Assembly (NCBI GenBank): GCA_934394545.1 | Contig: CAKRRG010000024.1 | Coordinates: forward strand, 1 to 39,633 | Length of the DNA: 39,633 bases | Direction of reading: 5' to 3' | From: an uncultured Blautia sp. | GTDB lineage: Bacteria > Bacillota > Clostridia > Lachnospirales > Lachnospiraceae | Shown here: positions 1-9,194 of the stretch, piece by piece | Layout: every line of letters begins with the position of its first letter | Position numbering within the stretch: the stretch's first letter is position 1 | Made by a program: the position numbers and the translations under genes | The notes under the pieces: generated by a model | What the model was told of the DNA's origin: nothing | Databases searched by the model: none | What the model saw: only the letters and a program-made list of their open reading frames with translations

Positions 1-347
1 TGGACCTGGCGGGAATTGAACCCGCGTCCGAAAGTCTATCCCTTGCGGCATCTCCCATCACAGTCGCTGTATTAACATTCCCTCCACAGCACGCCCACCG
101 ACAGGCTTACTGCTTCAGTAGCTTCATGATACATCTACCGGGGCAAAGCTTACCCGGCAAGGTTTCTCACAAGGTCGACGCCAGACTCCTGAAGTGTGAG
201 TGCAACAGGACTGACGGGCAGCACTTAGGCTGCCATTACTAACTGATCGTCAGCGTTTATATTTAGAATTTCCCGTTATTACGCAGTTCGGGAGACTGCG
301 GATGGCTTCCACAACTTCAAAACCCCCGTCGAAACCAGTACAAGCCC
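1..347 (-). ncRNA. ssrA: tmRNA (transfer-messenger RNA), 3' CCA outside the window
   Basis: tmRNA rescues stalled ribosomes: it acts first as a tRNA-Ala mimic, then as an mRNA encoding a degradation tag. On the minus strand the 5' end carries the hallmark TGGTTTCGACGGGG stretch near 321-338. The 3' end (1-30) forms a T-arm with GGTTCAATTCC followed by CAGGTCCA. The 5' GGGCTTG at 341-347 pairs with the 3' CAGGTCC as the acceptor stem, which sets the mature 5' end at 347. The tag frame ends GCA GCC TAA with its stop at 225-227. Read back, it gives ADDQLVMAA, possibly with a preceding N; the resume codon is GCT (252-254) or AAC (255-257). The final bases of the 3' end lie beyond position 1. Confidence 0.95.
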
Positions 348-415
348 TGATACTATAAACAGGTATTACCGGTACGCAGACGAAGTTTGTATCATTGTGC
401 TTTCGCTAGACTTTC

Positions 416-444
416 ATTATATGCGTTTCAGGCACAGCTGTCAA
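416..444 (-). promoter_or_regulatory. Consensus sigma-A promoter for ssrA
   Basis: TTGACA (439-444) and TATAAT (416-421) are separated by exactly 17 bp on the minus strand, matching both hexamers perfectly. The predicted start near 409 leaves a leader of about 60 nt before the mature tmRNA 5' end, consistent with RNase P processing. A second TATAGT box at 352-357 lies closer to the mature end but has no recognisable -35. The promoter sits only 24 bp past the aldo/keto reductase stop codon, so ssrA does not depend on that gene. Confidence 0.85.
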
Positions 445-467
445 GGCAGATACAGCTTTTTTTCTTT

Positions 468-1475
468 TTATTCTCCAAATTCCTCTGCTACTTTCTTCAG
501 CATCTGTCGAATAGGCAAGTGATACGGGCATCTGGTCTCACATTTCCCACAACCTACACATGCAGAAGCCTTTACTGCCATGGTGCTGTAACGATTCTTT
601 GCCCAGTCAGCCAGGTTATAACGCTCCAGATATCCTGCAAAAAGGAAAGCGCTTGGAATACTGATTCCCACAGTGCAAGGCGCACAGTAGTTACATCTGC
701 GGCAAAAATTAGTGCCAAGCTGATGGCGGATTTTCTCCATCTCTTCCAATTCTGCTTCTGTAAGCGGCGTAGTGTCAGAACAGGCTTTCATATTCTCTTC
801 TAACTCAGATACCTCTGCCATTCCCGGGATCACCACCGTAACAGCCGGATTGGAACAAATGTAGCGAAGGGCAAGTGTACCATTCTCAATGGCTCCCCCT
901 GCCAGCGGCTTCATGGCAATAAATCCGATATTCTTCTCCTGACACTTGCGGATCAGCTCTTCTCCCTGGTTCTCAACGATATTGTATGGGAACATAATTG
1001 TTTCCACCCAATCCAGATTCAATGCCCGTTCGAACACCTCTGTGGAATGTGCGGTAAGACCGATATGGCCTATTTTTCCAGTTTTCTTTGCTTCCATAAG
1101 AGCCTCCAGGGCACCACCCTCACCAACAACTGTATCCAGCTGTTCCATGCTTGGGTTATGTACCTGATACAGGTCAATATGATCTGTACGAAGATTTCCA
1201 AGACTCTTCTCAATATCAGCTGCCATAGCATCCTTCGTTCTGGCCATGCTCTTCGTAGCCAACACAAACTTTTCACGGATGCCCTCTAACGCATACCCTA
1301 AGTATTCCTCACTGACCGTGTAGCCTCTGGCGGTATCAATATAGTTGATTCCCTCCTCTGCTAACTGCTTCATTAAATTCTTCGTACCATCAGCATCAAT
1401 TCTCTGAATCGGAATCCCGCCAAAGCCCATACGGGAAATCTTAAGTCCGGTTTTACCAAGTGTCGTATATTCCAT
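468..1475 (-). CDS. Aldo/keto reductase with C-terminal 4Fe-4S ferredoxin domain
   Basis: This 335-residue protein joins an aldo/keto reductase TIM barrel (about 1-250) to a bacterial ferredoxin-like tail. The barrel opens with MEYTTLGKTGLKIS. The family catalytic tetrad is visible as Asp47, Tyr52, Lys75 and His106 (in LYQVHNPS). The tail carries two cysteine clusters, C258/261/264/267 and C306/309/312/316, the latter ending in the CP typical of 4Fe-4S ferredoxins. It is probably a cytosolic oxidoreductase coupling a carbonyl substrate to ferredoxin-like electron transfer; the substrate is unknown. I chose ATG at 1475 over an upstream in-frame codon because GGAGAA sits 7-8 nt ahead of it and the family starts there. 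It is separated from efp by a terminator. Confidence 0.9.
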   Translation of the reverse strand: MEYTTLGKTGLKISRMGFGGIPIQRIDADGTKNLMKQLAEEGINYIDTARGYTVSEEYLGYALEGIREKFVLATKSMARTKDAMAADIEKSLGNLRTDHIDLYQVHNPSMEQLDTVVGEGGALEALMEAKKTGKIGHIGLTAHSTEVFERALNLDWVETIMFPYNIVENQGEELIRKCQEKNIGFIAMKPLAGGAIENGTLALRYICSNPAVTVVIPGMAEVSELEENMKACSDTTPLTEAELEEMEKIRHQLGTNFCRRCNYCAPCTVGISIPSAFLFAGYLERYNLADWAKNRYSTMAVKASACVGCGKCETRCPYHLPIRQMLKKVAEEFGE

Positions 1476-1537
1476 TTGTGTTTCTCCTTTTTCTATTGCA
1501 AAACAAAGCGGACAAGTCCGCTTCAAACGCCCTTACA

Positions 1538-1570
1538 TAAAAAACATGCCACCGGCGCACGCCGATGGCA
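1538..1570 (-). terminator. Rho-independent terminator after efp
   Basis: On the minus strand TGCCATCGGC and GCCGGTGGCA (1547-1570) form a 10-bp stem with a GTGC loop and one wobble pair, followed by a TGTTTTTTA tract (1538-1546). It lies about 40 bp past the efp stop and before the aldo/keto reductase start. Confidence 0.8.
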
Positions 1571-1588
1571 CATAAAACTTGTTCAGAC

Positions 1589-1603
1589 AACTGCTTCGCA
1601 GTT
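1589..1603. repeat. GAA-loop mini-palindrome (AACTGC-TTC-GCAGTT)
   Basis: A perfect 6-bp stem closed by a TTC/GAA triloop lies between the efp stop and its terminator. A near copy is present at 30220-30235, also just past a coding region, so this may be one member of a dispersed intergenic palindrome family. No function can be read from it. Confidence 0.45.
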
Positions 1604-1609
1604 CTTATA

Positions 1610-2167
1610 TTACACGCGTGACAGGTACTCGCCTGTTCTGGTATCAATTTTCAGCTTGTCTCCCTGGTTAACGAACAGTGGAACCATAACCTGTGCTCCA
1701 GTCTCAACGGTAGCTGGCTTAGTAGCACCCTGTGCTGTATTTCCAGCGAATCCTGGCTCTGTCTCAGTAACTACAAGCTCAACGAATAACGGTGGCTCAA
1801 TAGCAAATACATTGCCATTATGAGAACAAATCTTAACCATCTCATTCTCCTTAACAAACTTCAGAGAATCTCCAACCTGCTCTGCTGTAAGACCGATCTG
1901 ATCAAACGTCTCTACATTCATGAAGTAGTATAATCCACCATCATTATACAGATACTGCATATCTACACGCTCAATACGAGCTGTAGGGAATTTCTCTGTA
2001 GGACGGAAAGATTTCTCTAACACGGATCCTGTGATAATGTTTTTGTATTTGGTTCTAACGAAAGCAGCTCCTTTACCCGGCTTAACATGCTGGAATTCTA
2101 CGATCTGACAAACGTTGCCATCAATTTCTACTGTGACACCGTTTCTGAAATCACCTGCTGAAATCAT
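1610..2167 (-). CDS. efp: Translation elongation factor P
   Basis: EF-P binds next to the peptidyl-tRNA and relieves stalling at polyproline stretches. The 185-residue length and three beta-barrel layout match the family. The start [11 protein letters not shown], the domain-I loop [10 protein letters not shown] with Lys32 at the tip (the position that is modified or left bare in different bacteria), and the C-terminal [16 protein letters not shown] motif are all clear. The start codon follows an AAGGAGGATAA ribosome site. The gene has its own promoter (2207-2235) and terminator (1538-1570), so it looks monocistronic. No EF-P modification gene is seen nearby. Confidence 0.97.
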   Translation of the reverse strand: MISAGDFRNGVTVEIDGNVCQIVEFQHVKPGKGAAFVRTKYKNIITGSVLEKSFRPTEKFPTARIERVDMQYLYNDGGLYYFMNVETFDQIGLTAEQVGDSLKFVKENEMVKICSHNGNVFAIEPPLFVELVVTETEPGFAGNTAQGATKPATVETGAQVMVPLFVNQGDKLKIDTRTGEYLSRV

Positions 2168-2206
2168 AATTAAATTATCCTCCTTATAGTGCTTATGACT
2201 AGAAAT

Positions 2207-2235
2207 ATTCTATAATATGTGTACCATTTTTTCAA
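2207..2235 (-). promoter_or_regulatory. Putative efp promoter
   Basis: On the minus strand TTGAAA (2230-2235) and TAGAAT (2207-2212) are spaced by 17 bp, each one mismatch from consensus. The predicted start near 2200 gives a short leader before the strong efp ribosome site. Confidence 0.6.
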
Positions 2236-2297
2236 CTCTTTTTTTCATATGAATGGAAATTTTCCTTAATTTCTCATATAAAAGGGGCTTTTTTAGA

Positions 2298-2326
2298 GGA
2301 TTTTCCTGTTTTTATCATGAAAATCC
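2298..2326 (-). terminator. Weak hairpin downstream of the shikimate-kinase gene
   Basis: GGATTTTC and GAAAATCC form an 8-bp stem with a 13-nt loop about 40 bp past the stop codon. No clear U-tract follows on the minus strand, so termination here is uncertain. Confidence 0.3.
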
Positions 2327-2366
2327 GCTCTGACAGCTATATCCATCACAAAAAATAACTCTGCGA

Positions 2367-2870
2367 TTATTTAAGCTGTGCTTCAATTTCCTTGATCAGT
2401 TCCTCAAAAGGCTTCACACCGGTAACAACTTCAATGTCTGCAAATTTATGATAAACCGGATCGCGCTGTTTCAGAAGCTTCTTAATCTTCTCTTCCTGGT
2501 TATCCCCTTCCAGAAGAGGGTTGTTATTGCCCTCCAGTCTCTTACGGAAGGTCTCTGCAGAGCCCTTCAGATACACAACAGTTCCCAATTCCTTAATATA
2601 CTTCTCGTTCTGCTCCTGGATCGGAAGGCCTGCGCCAAGAGAGATCACCTTTCTCTCCTTATCTTCAATAAGGGCCTTCACCGTCATCGTCTCCAGCGCC
2701 CGATAATAAGGCTCTCCAAATCTCTGAAAAATCTCCTTTACAGGCATATTCATCTTTCTGACGATTACCTTGTCCACATCTACAAATGTCAGTCCCAGGT
2801 CACTGGACAGACGTTTCCCCACTCGTGTCTTGCCAGAACCCATAAATCCGATAACCACAACATGGTTCAT
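2367..2870 (-). CDS. aroK: Shikimate kinase family protein, atypical active site
   Basis: This is a 167-residue P-loop kinase of the shikimate kinase fold. The Walker A motif GFMGSGKTRVG (8-18), the DVD pair (Asp31, Asp33) and the FGEPYYRALE helix with Arg57 (shikimate-binding Arg in the family) are all present, as is a lid-side Arg136. Two positions depart from the family: the usual GGG of the substrate loop reads GAG (79-81), and the lid motif RPLL reads NPLL, with Asn at 117 in place of the catalytic lid arginine. Its start overlaps the stop of YqeG by ATGA, indicating translational coupling. No other aromatic-pathway gene is nearby, so a related small-molecule kinase activity is possible. 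Confidence 0.8.
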   Translation of the reverse strand: MNHVVVIGFMGSGKTRVGKRLSSDLGLTFVDVDKVIVRKMNMPVKEIFQRFGEPYYRALETMTVKALIEDKERKVISLGAGLPIQEQNEKYIKELGTVVYLKGSAETFRKRLEGNNNPLLEGDNQEEKIKKLLKQRDPVYHKFADIEVVTGVKPFEELIKEIEAQLK

Positions 2871-3370
2871 GAATTCTTCTCCTCCTTGGTATAAAAATGT
2901 AATACAATTTTCTCCAGATAGCGCTTCAGCACGATCTGGATTTCTTCCTTGGGATTAATTGGCTTTACCAGAATATTACGAAGACCAGCCTTCTTAGCCC
3001 CCCATATATCAGTAAAAAGCTGATCCCCGATAAAGACCGTATTCCCTGTATTTGTGCCAAGCCTCTCCATAGCTCTCATATAACCTCTTCTGGACGGCTT
3101 CGCGGCCATTTCAATAAAGCAGGCGCCTACTGAAACAGCAAAGGGTTCTACCCTTTTTTTCTTATTGTTAGACACCAGACAGCAGGAAAAGCCAATGTCC
3201 CGAAGTCTCTTAAAGAGTCGGATAGCTTCCGGATCTGCCGGTGCACCATGAGGTACCAGAGTATTGTCAATGTCAAACAAAATTCCTCTGTATCCCTCCT
3301 GGTATAGCTTTTCATAATTTATTACATATGCTGAATCCAGATATTCATCCGGAAAGAAGCGTTCAAACAT
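2867..3370 (-). CDS. yqeG: YqeG family HAD-IIIA phosphatase
   Basis: This 167-residue HAD-superfamily phosphatase resembles YqeG. Motif I is LFDIDNTLVPH, with the two aspartates of DxDxT. Motif II is CLVSNN, and the C-terminal GDQLFTDIWGAKK carries the motif IV Asp. The family start MFERFFPDEYLDSAYVIN is at 3370, preceded by AAAGGA. A possible upstream start at 3430 would run into the lipase stop and lacks a ribosome site. YqeG-type proteins are cytosolic; PGP activity on phosphatidylglycerophosphate has been shown for some relatives, so a lipid role is conceivable next to a patatin gene, but that is inference. Confidence 0.9.
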   Translation of the reverse strand: MFERFFPDEYLDSAYVINYEKLYQEGYRGILFDIDNTLVPHGAPADPEAIRLFKRLRDIGFSCCLVSNNKKKRVEPFAVSVGACFIEMAAKPSRRGYMRAMERLGTNTGNTVFIGDQLFTDIWGAKKAGLRNILVKPINPKEEIQIVLKRYLEKIVLHFYTKEEKNS

Positions 3371-3426
3371 CCTGTTACATCCTTTAATTCTTAATATTTT
3401 CACCTGCGTTCTGTTCTTATGGCAGG

Positions 3427-4287
3427 TCAACTGTTCAGATAAGCCTGCAGTTCCTCATACTGCTCCTTCATCACGTCATAGCCATGCTGATAGAACGCCA
3501 GCAGTTTCTCCTTATCCGTCTCTGCACGTCCCACGGTAGGCATCTCCGGACGGATCACAAAAATATGTCCCTCCCGCTCCCATTTTTCCAGAAGTTCCAG
3601 AGTCCGGTTATAATTACGGTAACGATTATATAAGGTATTCAGAAATTCCGGATAATGACGGAATGCTGCCACATAAAGGGGCGTACTCTTCCCCGGCTTT
3701 TTCTTGCGGTAGCCTTTATTTCTGGTGAGGATCACCACATTCTTCCGATAGCCTTCTTCCATAGCATGAATCAATGGAATAGAATCTGCAATTCCTCCAT
3801 CCAGATAGGGAACGCCATCGAGTTCCACCATAGGGCTGACAACGGGAATACTGGAGGAAGCCCTTCCAATATCCATCAGACGCTTTCTGCTCTGCTTCTC
3901 TGTCAAATATTCGGCTTCTCCGGTCTGGCAATTGGTTACTACCATCTCGCACCTGATATCAGACTGGAAAAAGGTATCAAAATCAAATGGAAATAATTCA
4001 TTGGGGTATTTATCAAACAGCATATCCATATCAAAAAGCTCATGTTTCTTAAGAGCCTCTCTGGTGGCAATATAGTTGTTTGCCTTGTCCTCTATGATCA
4101 TGCAGTCTCTGGTCCTTCCCGGCTGCCCGGACACATAGTCAAGCGCATTACAGGAGCCCGCTGAAACGCCCACTACATATGGGAATTTCACATTCTTCTC
4201 CATAAGGAAATCCAGAACACCTGCAGTAAATACCCCTCTGCTTCCACCGCCCTCCAGGACGAGAGAAGACGTATTCATCTCTTCCAT
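3427..4287 (-). CDS. Patatin-like phospholipase (YjjU/RssA type)
   Basis: This 286-residue serine lipase has a complete patatin dyad. The oxyanion loop is GGGSRG (13-18), the nucleophile elbow is GVSAGS with Ser42, and YLDGGIADSIP carries the catalytic Asp163. There is no signal peptide, so it is probably cytosolic and acts on membrane-derived or small acyl esters. The start is 2 bp after the citrate synthase stop, with the GAGGAGC ribosome site lying inside that gene. A second ATG three codons in is possible. It sits in a tight operon between citrate synthase and YqeG; substrate unknown. Confidence 0.9.
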   Translation of the reverse strand: MEEMNTSSLVLEGGGSRGVFTAGVLDFLMEKNVKFPYVVGVSAGSCNALDYVSGQPGRTRDCMIIEDKANNYIATREALKKHELFDMDMLFDKYPNELFPFDFDTFFQSDIRCEMVVTNCQTGEAEYLTEKQSRKRLMDIGRASSSIPVVSPMVELDGVPYLDGGIADSIPLIHAMEEGYRKNVVILTRNKGYRKKKPGKSTPLYVAAFRHYPEFLNTLYNRYRNYNRTLELLEKWEREGHIFVIRPEMPTVGRAETDKEKLLAFYQHGYDVMKEQYEELQAYLNS

Positions 4288-4289
4288 TC

Positions 4290-5654
4290 TTAGTCACGCT
4301 CCTCAAGCGGTACGTACACAGCCGGAGCCAAAACATTCTTGTAAGCCGGACGGATGATCTTGTCTGTATTGATCAGCTCTTCCATTCGGTGCGCACTCCA
4401 GCCAACAATACGTGCCACTGCAAAAATCGGTGTATACAGTTCAAGCGGAAGATCCAGCATGCTGTAGACAAAGCCGCTATAGAAGTCCACGTTTGCGCTG
4501 ACACCTTTATAAATATGACGCTCCTCTGCAATTACCTCCGGAGCCATTCTCTCTACCATAGCATAGAGATTGTATTCCTTCATACGGCCCTTTTCCTTGG
4601 CAAGTGTCTCTACAAAGCCCTTAAGAACCTGGGCACGGGGGTCGGATACAGAATAAATAGCATGTCCCATACCATAAATGAGGCCTCTCTTATCGAAGGC
4701 TTCCTTATGAAGGAGCTTCTTCAGATATTCTCTTACCTGCTCTTCATCTGAGATATCCTTCACATTCTTCTTCAGATCCTGGAACATACTTACAACCTTA
4801 ATATTGGCACCGCCATGCTTCGGTCCCTTCAGAGAGCCAAGAGCAGCTGCGATTGCAGAATAGGTATCGGTTCCGGATGAGGAAACAACGTGTGTTGTAA
4901 AAGTAGAGTTATTACCACCGCCGTGCTCCATATGAAGAATCAGAGCCAGATCCAGAATCTTCGCTTCCAGATGGGAGTACTTCTTATCCGGGCGGAGCAT
5001 ACGAAGGATATTCTCCGCTGTGGAAAGCTCCTTCTTAGGATTGTGAATGTAAAGACTCTTGCCACATACGTAATGATTGTAAGCCTGATATCCGTAAACA
5101 GACAGCAGTGGAAATACACTGATCAGATTCAGGCACTGTCTCAGCACATTAGGAAGGGAAATATCATCCGGCTCCTTATCATAGCAATAAAGTGTAAGTA
5201 CACTTCTTGACAAAGCATTCATAATGTCCTTGGATGGAGCCTTCATAATAACGTCCCTTACAAAGTTCGTAGGAAGGGAGCGCTGATTCGCCAGCAATTT
5301 AGTAAAATCTTCCAGTTCCTTATGATTCGGAAGCTTACCAAACAGTAAAAGATAGGTAGTCTCTTCGAAGCCATATCGGTCATCTTCAATAAAGCCCCTC
5401 GTAAGCTCTTTGATGTCATATCCCCTATAGGAAAGACTGCCCGCACAGGGCACTTCCTTGCCGTCAACTACTTTCGTAGCACATACATTGGAAACCTGGG
5501 TAAGGCCTGCCAGGACACCTTTACCATTAATATCGCGAAGACCTCGCTTTACATCATATTTCTGATAAAGTGACAGATCCAAGCTGGAATGATCCTTACA
5601 GATCTCCGTCAGGTTCTCTATTTCCGGTGTTACTTTCATGTTAAATCCACTCAT
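4290..5654 (-). CDS. gltA: Citrate synthase
   Basis: Condenses oxaloacetate and acetyl-CoA to citrate, feeding 2-oxoglutarate for glutamate synthesis in anaerobes with a partial TCA pathway. The 454-residue protein has HMEHGGGNNSTF (His241/His244), GPKHGGAN with the acetyl-CoA-binding His280, and GMGHAIYSVSDPRA with His331 and the catalytic Asp338. The length exceeds the roughly 370-430 residues common in the family because of an N-terminal extension (about 1-45) and an insertion near 195-215. The start follows AAAGGAG with 9 nt spacing. A second SD-like AAGGAGG lies further upstream in the 65-bp gap to the aminotransferase gene. It is co-directional with that gene and divergent from gdhA. 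Confidence 0.94.
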   Translation of the reverse strand: MSGFNMKVTPEIENLTEICKDHSSLDLSLYQKYDVKRGLRDINGKGVLAGLTQVSNVCATKVVDGKEVPCAGSLSYRGYDIKELTRGFIEDDRYGFEETTYLLLFGKLPNHKELEDFTKLLANQRSLPTNFVRDVIMKAPSKDIMNALSRSVLTLYCYDKEPDDISLPNVLRQCLNLISVFPLLSVYGYQAYNHYVCGKSLYIHNPKKELSTAENILRMLRPDKKYSHLEAKILDLALILHMEHGGGNNSTFTTHVVSSSGTDTYSAIAAALGSLKGPKHGGANIKVVSMFQDLKKNVKDISDEEQVREYLKKLLHKEAFDKRGLIYGMGHAIYSVSDPRAQVLKGFVETLAKEKGRMKEYNLYAMVERMAPEVIAEERHIYKGVSANVDFYSGFVYSMLDLPLELYTPIFAVARIVGWSAHRMEELINTDKIIRPAYKNVLAPAVYVPLEERD

Positions 5655-5719
5655 TCAAATAAACTCCTTTCTTTTTAATCTGTCCGATAATCTGTTACCT
5701 CCTTATTGTAAACAAATAT

Positions 5720-6940
5720 CTATCGCTGTTTATATGTAGACAGGAAATCTTTCATCTTGTCCATAGCCTTCTCCAGCTGACGCACATTCGGCAGATATAC
5801 CACACGGAAGTGATCTGGAGAATTCCAGTTAAAGCCCTTACCCGGTACCAGAAGCACCTGCTTCTCATGTAAGAAATCAAGCGCAAACTGCTCGTCATTG
5901 TGGATATTGAACTTCTCTGTATCGATCTTCGGGAAAATGTAGAAAGCAGCCTTCGGCTTCACTGCCGTGATTCCCGGTATGTCATTCAATGCCTTATAGA
6001 TAAAGTCTCTCTGCTCATACACTCTTCCACCTGGCTGAATGTATTCATTCACACTCTGATAACCGCCAAGGGCTGTCTGCACAATAGACTGCGCCGGTAC
6101 ATTCGAGCAAAGACGCATGGAGGAAAGCATATTGATTCCTTCAATGTAGCCCTTCGCTTTATTCTTGGCACCGCTTAAAATCATCCATCCAATACGGAAG
6201 CCTGCGATCATATGGGACTTGGAAAGTCCGGAAAAGGTAACACAGAATACATCCGGGCCTGCCAGAGAGGCAATAGAGGTATGCTTGTAGCCATCCATGA
6301 TCAGACGATCATAAATCTCATCTGAAAAAATGATCAGTTCATGCTCTCTGGCGATCTGTACGATCTGCTCCAGGATCTCCTTCGGGTATACCGCACCGGT
6401 AGGATTGTTGGGATTGATGATAACAATTGCCTTCGTCTTATCAGTGATCTTACTCTTAATATCATCGATGTCCGGATACCACTCAGACTGCTCATCGCAA
6501 ATATAGTGAACTACATTTCCGCCTGCAAGAGTAGCGGTAGCTGTCCATAGAGGATAATCCGGTGCAGGAATCAGTATCTCATCCCCATTATCCAGAAGTG
6601 CCTGCATGGAAAGATTGATCAGCTCACTGACACCATTACCTGTATAAATATCGCTCATGGTAACCCCTGGAATGCCGCGAAGCTGGGCATACTGCATAAT
6701 TGCCTTTCTTGCGGAAAAGATTCCCTTAGAATCGGAATAGCCCTGAGAGGTACGAATATTACTCAGCATATCCAGAATAACTTCCTGAGGTGCTGAAAAA
6801 CCAAATGGATAAGGATTGCCGATATTCAGCTTCAGGATCTCCATTCCATCCTCTTCCATTCTGGCCGCTTCATCCACAACCGGTCCTCGCACATCATAAA
6901 GTACGTTATCCAGTTTACTGGATTTCTCAAATGTTTTCAT
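5720..6940 (-). CDS. PLP-dependent aminotransferase, AlaA-like
   Basis: This fold-type I aminotransferase of 406 residues probably makes alanine or another amino acid using glutamate as donor. Visible motifs are KLNIGNPYPFGF near the N-terminus (substrate loop), NPNNPTGAVY, SDEIYDRL (PLP Asp/Tyr) and FSGLSKSHMIAGFRIGW, whose Lys forms the Schiff base, with RVVYLPN near the C-terminus. I place the start at ATG 6940, 10 nt after GAGGAG. The longer reading frame would start at GTG 6958, which lies within that ribosome site. It heads the leftward operon, divergent from gdhA across a 190-bp region. The substrate is not settled by sequence alone; aspartate is the main alternative to alanine. Confidence 0.88.
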   Translation of the reverse strand: MKTFEKSSKLDNVLYDVRGPVVDEAARMEEDGMEILKLNIGNPYPFGFSAPQEVILDMLSNIRTSQGYSDSKGIFSARKAIMQYAQLRGIPGVTMSDIYTGNGVSELINLSMQALLDNGDEILIPAPDYPLWTATATLAGGNVVHYICDEQSEWYPDIDDIKSKITDKTKAIVIINPNNPTGAVYPKEILEQIVQIAREHELIIFSDEIYDRLIMDGYKHTSIASLAGPDVFCVTFSGLSKSHMIAGFRIGWMILSGAKNKAKGYIEGINMLSSMRLCSNVPAQSIVQTALGGYQSVNEYIQPGGRVYEQRDFIYKALNDIPGITAVKPKAAFYIFPKIDTEKFNIHNDEQFALDFLHEKQVLLVPGKGFNWNSPDHFRVVYLPNVRQLEKAMDKMKDFLSTYKQR

Positions 6941-7054
6941 ATCAACTTCACTCCTCACTTACTATGGCATATCAAATTTCCTGTTATCTATCATCTCATA
7001 TTTGGGGCATTTTCGCAAGCCTTAATGAAATTTTTGAAAATATGAAAAAAACTC

Positions 7055-7083
7055 TTTTCATTTTTAGCACTTTAGTGTATAAT
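7055..7083 (+). promoter_or_regulatory. Putative gdhA promoter
   Basis: A perfect TATAAT (7078-7083) stands 17 bp after TTTTCA (7055-7060, a weak -35). The predicted start near 7090 gives a leader of about 40 nt to the GAGGAGG ribosome site of gdhA. I see no clear operator or riboswitch in the divergent 6941-7130 region. Confidence 0.6.
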
Positions 7084-7118
7084 AGCGTCGTTGAAAAATT
7101 TTACACCTATCTGGATGA

Positions 7119-8465
<1,347 letters not shown>

Positions 8466-8488
8466 TTCTCCATCATCTGAAGTTTATA

Positions 8489-8522
8489 AAAGACAGGTCC
8501 AATGCGGCCTGTCTTTCCTTTT
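8489..8522 (+). terminator. Rho-independent terminator of gdhA
   Basis: AAAGACAGG (8489-8497) pairs with CCTGTCTTT (8508-8516), followed by CCTTTT, about 25 bp after the gdhA stop. Confidence 0.85.
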
Positions 8523-8623
8523 GCGTAGCGAAAAATTCCTCGCTCTACGGCGAGGTTCGGGAACCGCGAACTCCGCCTTTGGCTTCGTTTGCGTAGCGAA
8601 AAATTCCTCGCTCTACGGCGAGG
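8520..8623. repeat. 36-bp direct repeat pair between gdhA and nrdR
   Basis: Two identical 36-bp copies lie at 8520-8555 and 8588-8623, 68 bp apart. Each contains a TAGCGAAAAATTCCTCGC arm and a short inverted segment. The second copy is completed by a further arm and becomes a perfect hairpin; the first is not. This looks like a duplicated terminator module or a small repetitive element that has spread locally. Confidence 0.8.
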
Positions 8624-8631
8624 AATTTTTC
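8598..8631. terminator. Bidirectional hairpin terminator between gdhA and nrdR
   Basis: GAAAAATTCCTCGC (8598-8611) and GCGAGGAATTTTTC (8618-8631) form a perfect 14-bp stem with a 6-nt loop. A/T tracts at both outer ends let it work in either direction. Its right edge directly abuts the nrdR stop codon at 8632. Confidence 0.75.
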
Positions 8632-9081
8632 TTAGTTCATAAATTTCTTCAGTTCATCCATGAATGTGCTTACATCTTTAAATTCTCTGTATACAGAGGC
8701 AAATCTGACATATGCAACGGAGTCCAGGTCTTTCAGATGGCTCATCACAATTTCTCCGATTTTTGTGCTGGAGATTTCTTTATCTTCGGTGCTGAAGATA
8801 TCTCCTTCTATAGCGTCGATCATAGACTCCAGCTTGTCACTTGCAATGGGACGTTTATAACAGGCACGACGGACACCGTTGATCAGCTTATTGCGGTCAT
8901 ACTGCTCACGATTCAGATTCTTCTTAATTACGGTCAGAGGAATCGTTTCTACATTTTCGTAGGTGGTAAATCGCTTTCCGCAGGAATCACACATTCTTCT
9001 ACGTCTTATGGAATTGGTTTCTTCCACCGGTCTCGAATCTACTACTCTTGTATTATCCTGATTACAGTATGGACATCTCAT
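8632..9081 (-). CDS. nrdR: Transcriptional repressor NrdR
   Basis: NrdR senses ATP/dATP and represses ribonucleotide reductase genes. The 149-residue protein has the N-terminal zinc ribbon MRCPYC...CDSCGKRF (Cys3, 6, 31, 34), the basic RRRR linker and an ATP-cone domain from about residue 49 onward. Length and layout match the family. The start follows GAAGGGGAACGAT. Strong promoter at 9155-9184. No ribonucleotide reductase gene is in the window, so its targets lie elsewhere. Its position beside a YlmC/YmxH gene and sigG is typical of Clostridia. Confidence 0.97.
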   Translation of the reverse strand: MRCPYCNQDNTRVVDSRPVEETNSIRRRRMCDSCGKRFTTYENVETIPLTVIKKNLNREQYDRNKLINGVRRACYKRPIASDKLESMIDAIEGDIFSTEDKEISSTKIGEIVMSHLKDLDSVAYVRFASVYREFKDVSTFMDELKKFMN

Positions 9082-9154
9082 ATCGTTCCCCTTCTCATTC
9101 CTTTGTATATGATTATTCTATCTCAGTAACATGATGATGAATTTCTTAACTATG

Positions 9155-9184
9155 ATTATACTTTAACCATAGAAAGTATGTCAA
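9155..9184 (-). promoter_or_regulatory. Strong sigma-A promoter of nrdR
   Basis: On the minus strand TTGACA (9179-9184) and TATAAT (9155-9160) are perfect hexamers with an 18-bp spacer. The predicted start near 9148 gives a leader of about 65 nt. Confidence 0.8.
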
Positions 9185-9194
9185 CAAACTCCAT

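Noticed and set aside
433..465. Plus-strand hairpin AGCTGT/ACAGCT followed by a run of T, like a terminator
   Set aside because: There is no plus-strand gene to its left; it overlaps the -35 box of the leftward ssrA promoter and the T-run is the A-rich end of the reductase gene. Probably chance.
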